This document shows, in pieces, positions 6,249-6,869 of a stretch of DNA of 6,869 nt (positions are counted from its first letter, which is position 1; each line of letters opens with the position of its first letter). Location of the stretch: positions 1 to 6,869 of the forward strand of contig CAYJOR010000098.1 of assembly GCA_964371865.1 (NCBI GenBank), read 5' to 3'. Both the position numbers and the translations under genes were made by a program. This DNA is from CAYJAZ01 sp964371865 (GTDB lineage Bacteria > Desulfobacterota > Desulfovibrionia > Desulfovibrionales > Desulfovibrionaceae). The notes beneath the pieces are model-generated. The model made no database searches. It was not told the DNA's origin and saw only the letters and a program-made list of their open reading frames with translations.

Positions 6249-6277
6249 AGTGTAGATAATTTTAAGTTTTTAGTCAA
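6249..6277 (-). promoter_or_regulatory. Sigma70-type promoter of the helicase gene
   Basis: On the minus strand TTGACT (6277-6272, five of six) is followed after 17 bp by TACACT (6254-6249, four of six). Predicted start is near 6242, giving a leader of about 44 nt. It lies wholly in the 87-bp gap after the ATPase stop, so the helicase can be expressed independently of the upstream gene. The -10 region includes TTATCTACA, the first half of the fic operator site, but the match stops there. Confidence 0.6.
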
Positions 6278-6285
6278 AAATATAA

Positions 6286-6869
6286 TTAAAAATTCTCCAG
6301 CATCAAAAAGTCCGCTACATGCAAAGTCTTAATCCCTTCATAGTTTCCACCGGCAAAGGAATCAGTGCGTAATACATATTTTGGGTGATTGTCTTTTATT
6401 TCAAGTAATCTGCCGTATTCACGCTCTTCTGTACTTTGTTCTGTAACCACTTGGCTTACTTGAATATAGATTTTTTCAGCTTGCTTTGTCGCTATAAAAT
6501 CAATTTCATATTGCCCCAATTTGCCAATATAGACATCATAACCTCTTGATAAAAGTTCAATATAAACAATGTTTTCAAGCATGGCTGCAACGCTGTCAGA
6601 AGAATAACCAAGAACGCTGTAACGCAAAGCAGGGTCGGCAAGATAAAACTTTTCTTGAGTTTTTAGAATCTCTTTGCCTTCTAAATCATAGCGCTGGCAA
6701 CGTTGAAGAATAAAAGCATTTTCAAGCTGTTTCAAATAATTGTATATTGTTTCAACATTAATTGTACGATTTTCACTCTTCAAATATTTTGAAATTGAAG
6801 AACCTGAAAAAGTGCGCCCAACATTATTAAAGGCGAACTTCACAACTCGTTCAAGTTGGTCAACCTTGC
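6286..6869 (-). CDS. DUF4143-type AAA+ ATPase, C-terminal part (5' end outside window)
   Basis: The frame stays open from the TAA at 6288-6286 to the window edge, giving 193 residues. The GTG at 6843-6841 is an internal valine codon: the preceding codons read KVDQLERV and belong to the same protein, so no start is annotated. The visible part holds a winged-helix segment (RTFSGSSISKYL, then ETIYNYLKQLENAFIL) and the family signature KFYLADPALRYSVLG. A DUF4143 nuclease-fold domain follows: MLENIVYIELLSRGYDVYIGK, then YEIDFIA and IYIQVSQVV. The usual ExK pair of PD-(D/E)XK enzymes reads QVS, as is common in this family, so the domain may bind rather than cut. The missing N-terminus should carry Walker A and B motifs; full proteins are about 400 residues. 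The biological role of this widespread family is poorly known. It lies 87 bp upstream of the helicase gene on the same strand. Confidence 0.88.
   Translation of the reverse strand, partial: KVDQLERVVKFAFNNVGRTFSGSSISKYLKSENRTINVETIYNYLKQLENAFILQRCQRYDLEGKEILKTQEKFYLADPALRYSVLGYSSDSVAAMLENIVYIELLSRGYDVYIGKLGQYEIDFIATKQAEKIYIQVSQVVTEQSTEEREYGRLLEIKDNHPKYVLRTDSFAGGNYEGIKTLHVADFLMLENF

Overview
The window is AT-rich (about one third G+C by eye) bacterial DNA. It uses standard stops (TGA ends the TPR gene and Trp is TGG), AAGG-type Shine-Dalgarno sites and sigma70-like promoters. Nothing fixes the host: the proteins belong to families spread by horizontal transfer through low-GC Firmicutes, spirochaetes, epsilonproteobacteria and similar bacteria. 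No rRNA, tRNA, CRISPR array or transposase is visible. The gene content is typical of an accessory, defence-type island rather than a housekeeping locus.

Layout, left to right. (1) 81-1019, minus: a PD-(D/E)XK nuclease-like protein with a C-terminal DUF5655-type domain. (2) 1020-1209: a divergent intergenic region with one strong promoter for each flanking gene. It also holds a symmetric array of four 18-bp sites laid over the fic promoter, leader and ribosome-binding region. (3) 1210-2256, plus: a self-inhibited (class II) Fic protein with a C-terminal winged-helix-like domain, the only plus-strand gene. (4) 2257-2385: a gap with a fifth copy of the 18-bp site and a possible coding relic. 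(5) 2386-2916, minus: a small membrane-anchored TPR protein. (6) 2917-3048: an AT-rich gap with a clear hairpin. (7) 3049-6198, minus: a 1049-aa PLD nuclease / superfamily 2 helicase / DUF3427 protein with its own promoter. (8) 6286-6869, minus: the C-terminal half of a DUF4143-type AAA+ ATPase, cut by the window edge.

How they may work together (inference): the helicase fusion carries both a nuclease-like and a motor module, so it could be a stand-alone nucleic-acid-targeting defence protein. The DUF5655 protein, the PLD-like domain and the DUF4143 ATPase add three nuclease-like folds within 7 kb. The Fic protein would be an AMP-transferase toxin or regulator that represses its own gene through the four-site operator. 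Each gene appears to be transcribed largely on its own, so this looks like a collection of independent accessory modules more than one operon.

The strongest unusual signal is the operator array: two direct and two inverted sites, exactly symmetric about position 1159.5, with a 20-bp period inside each pair.
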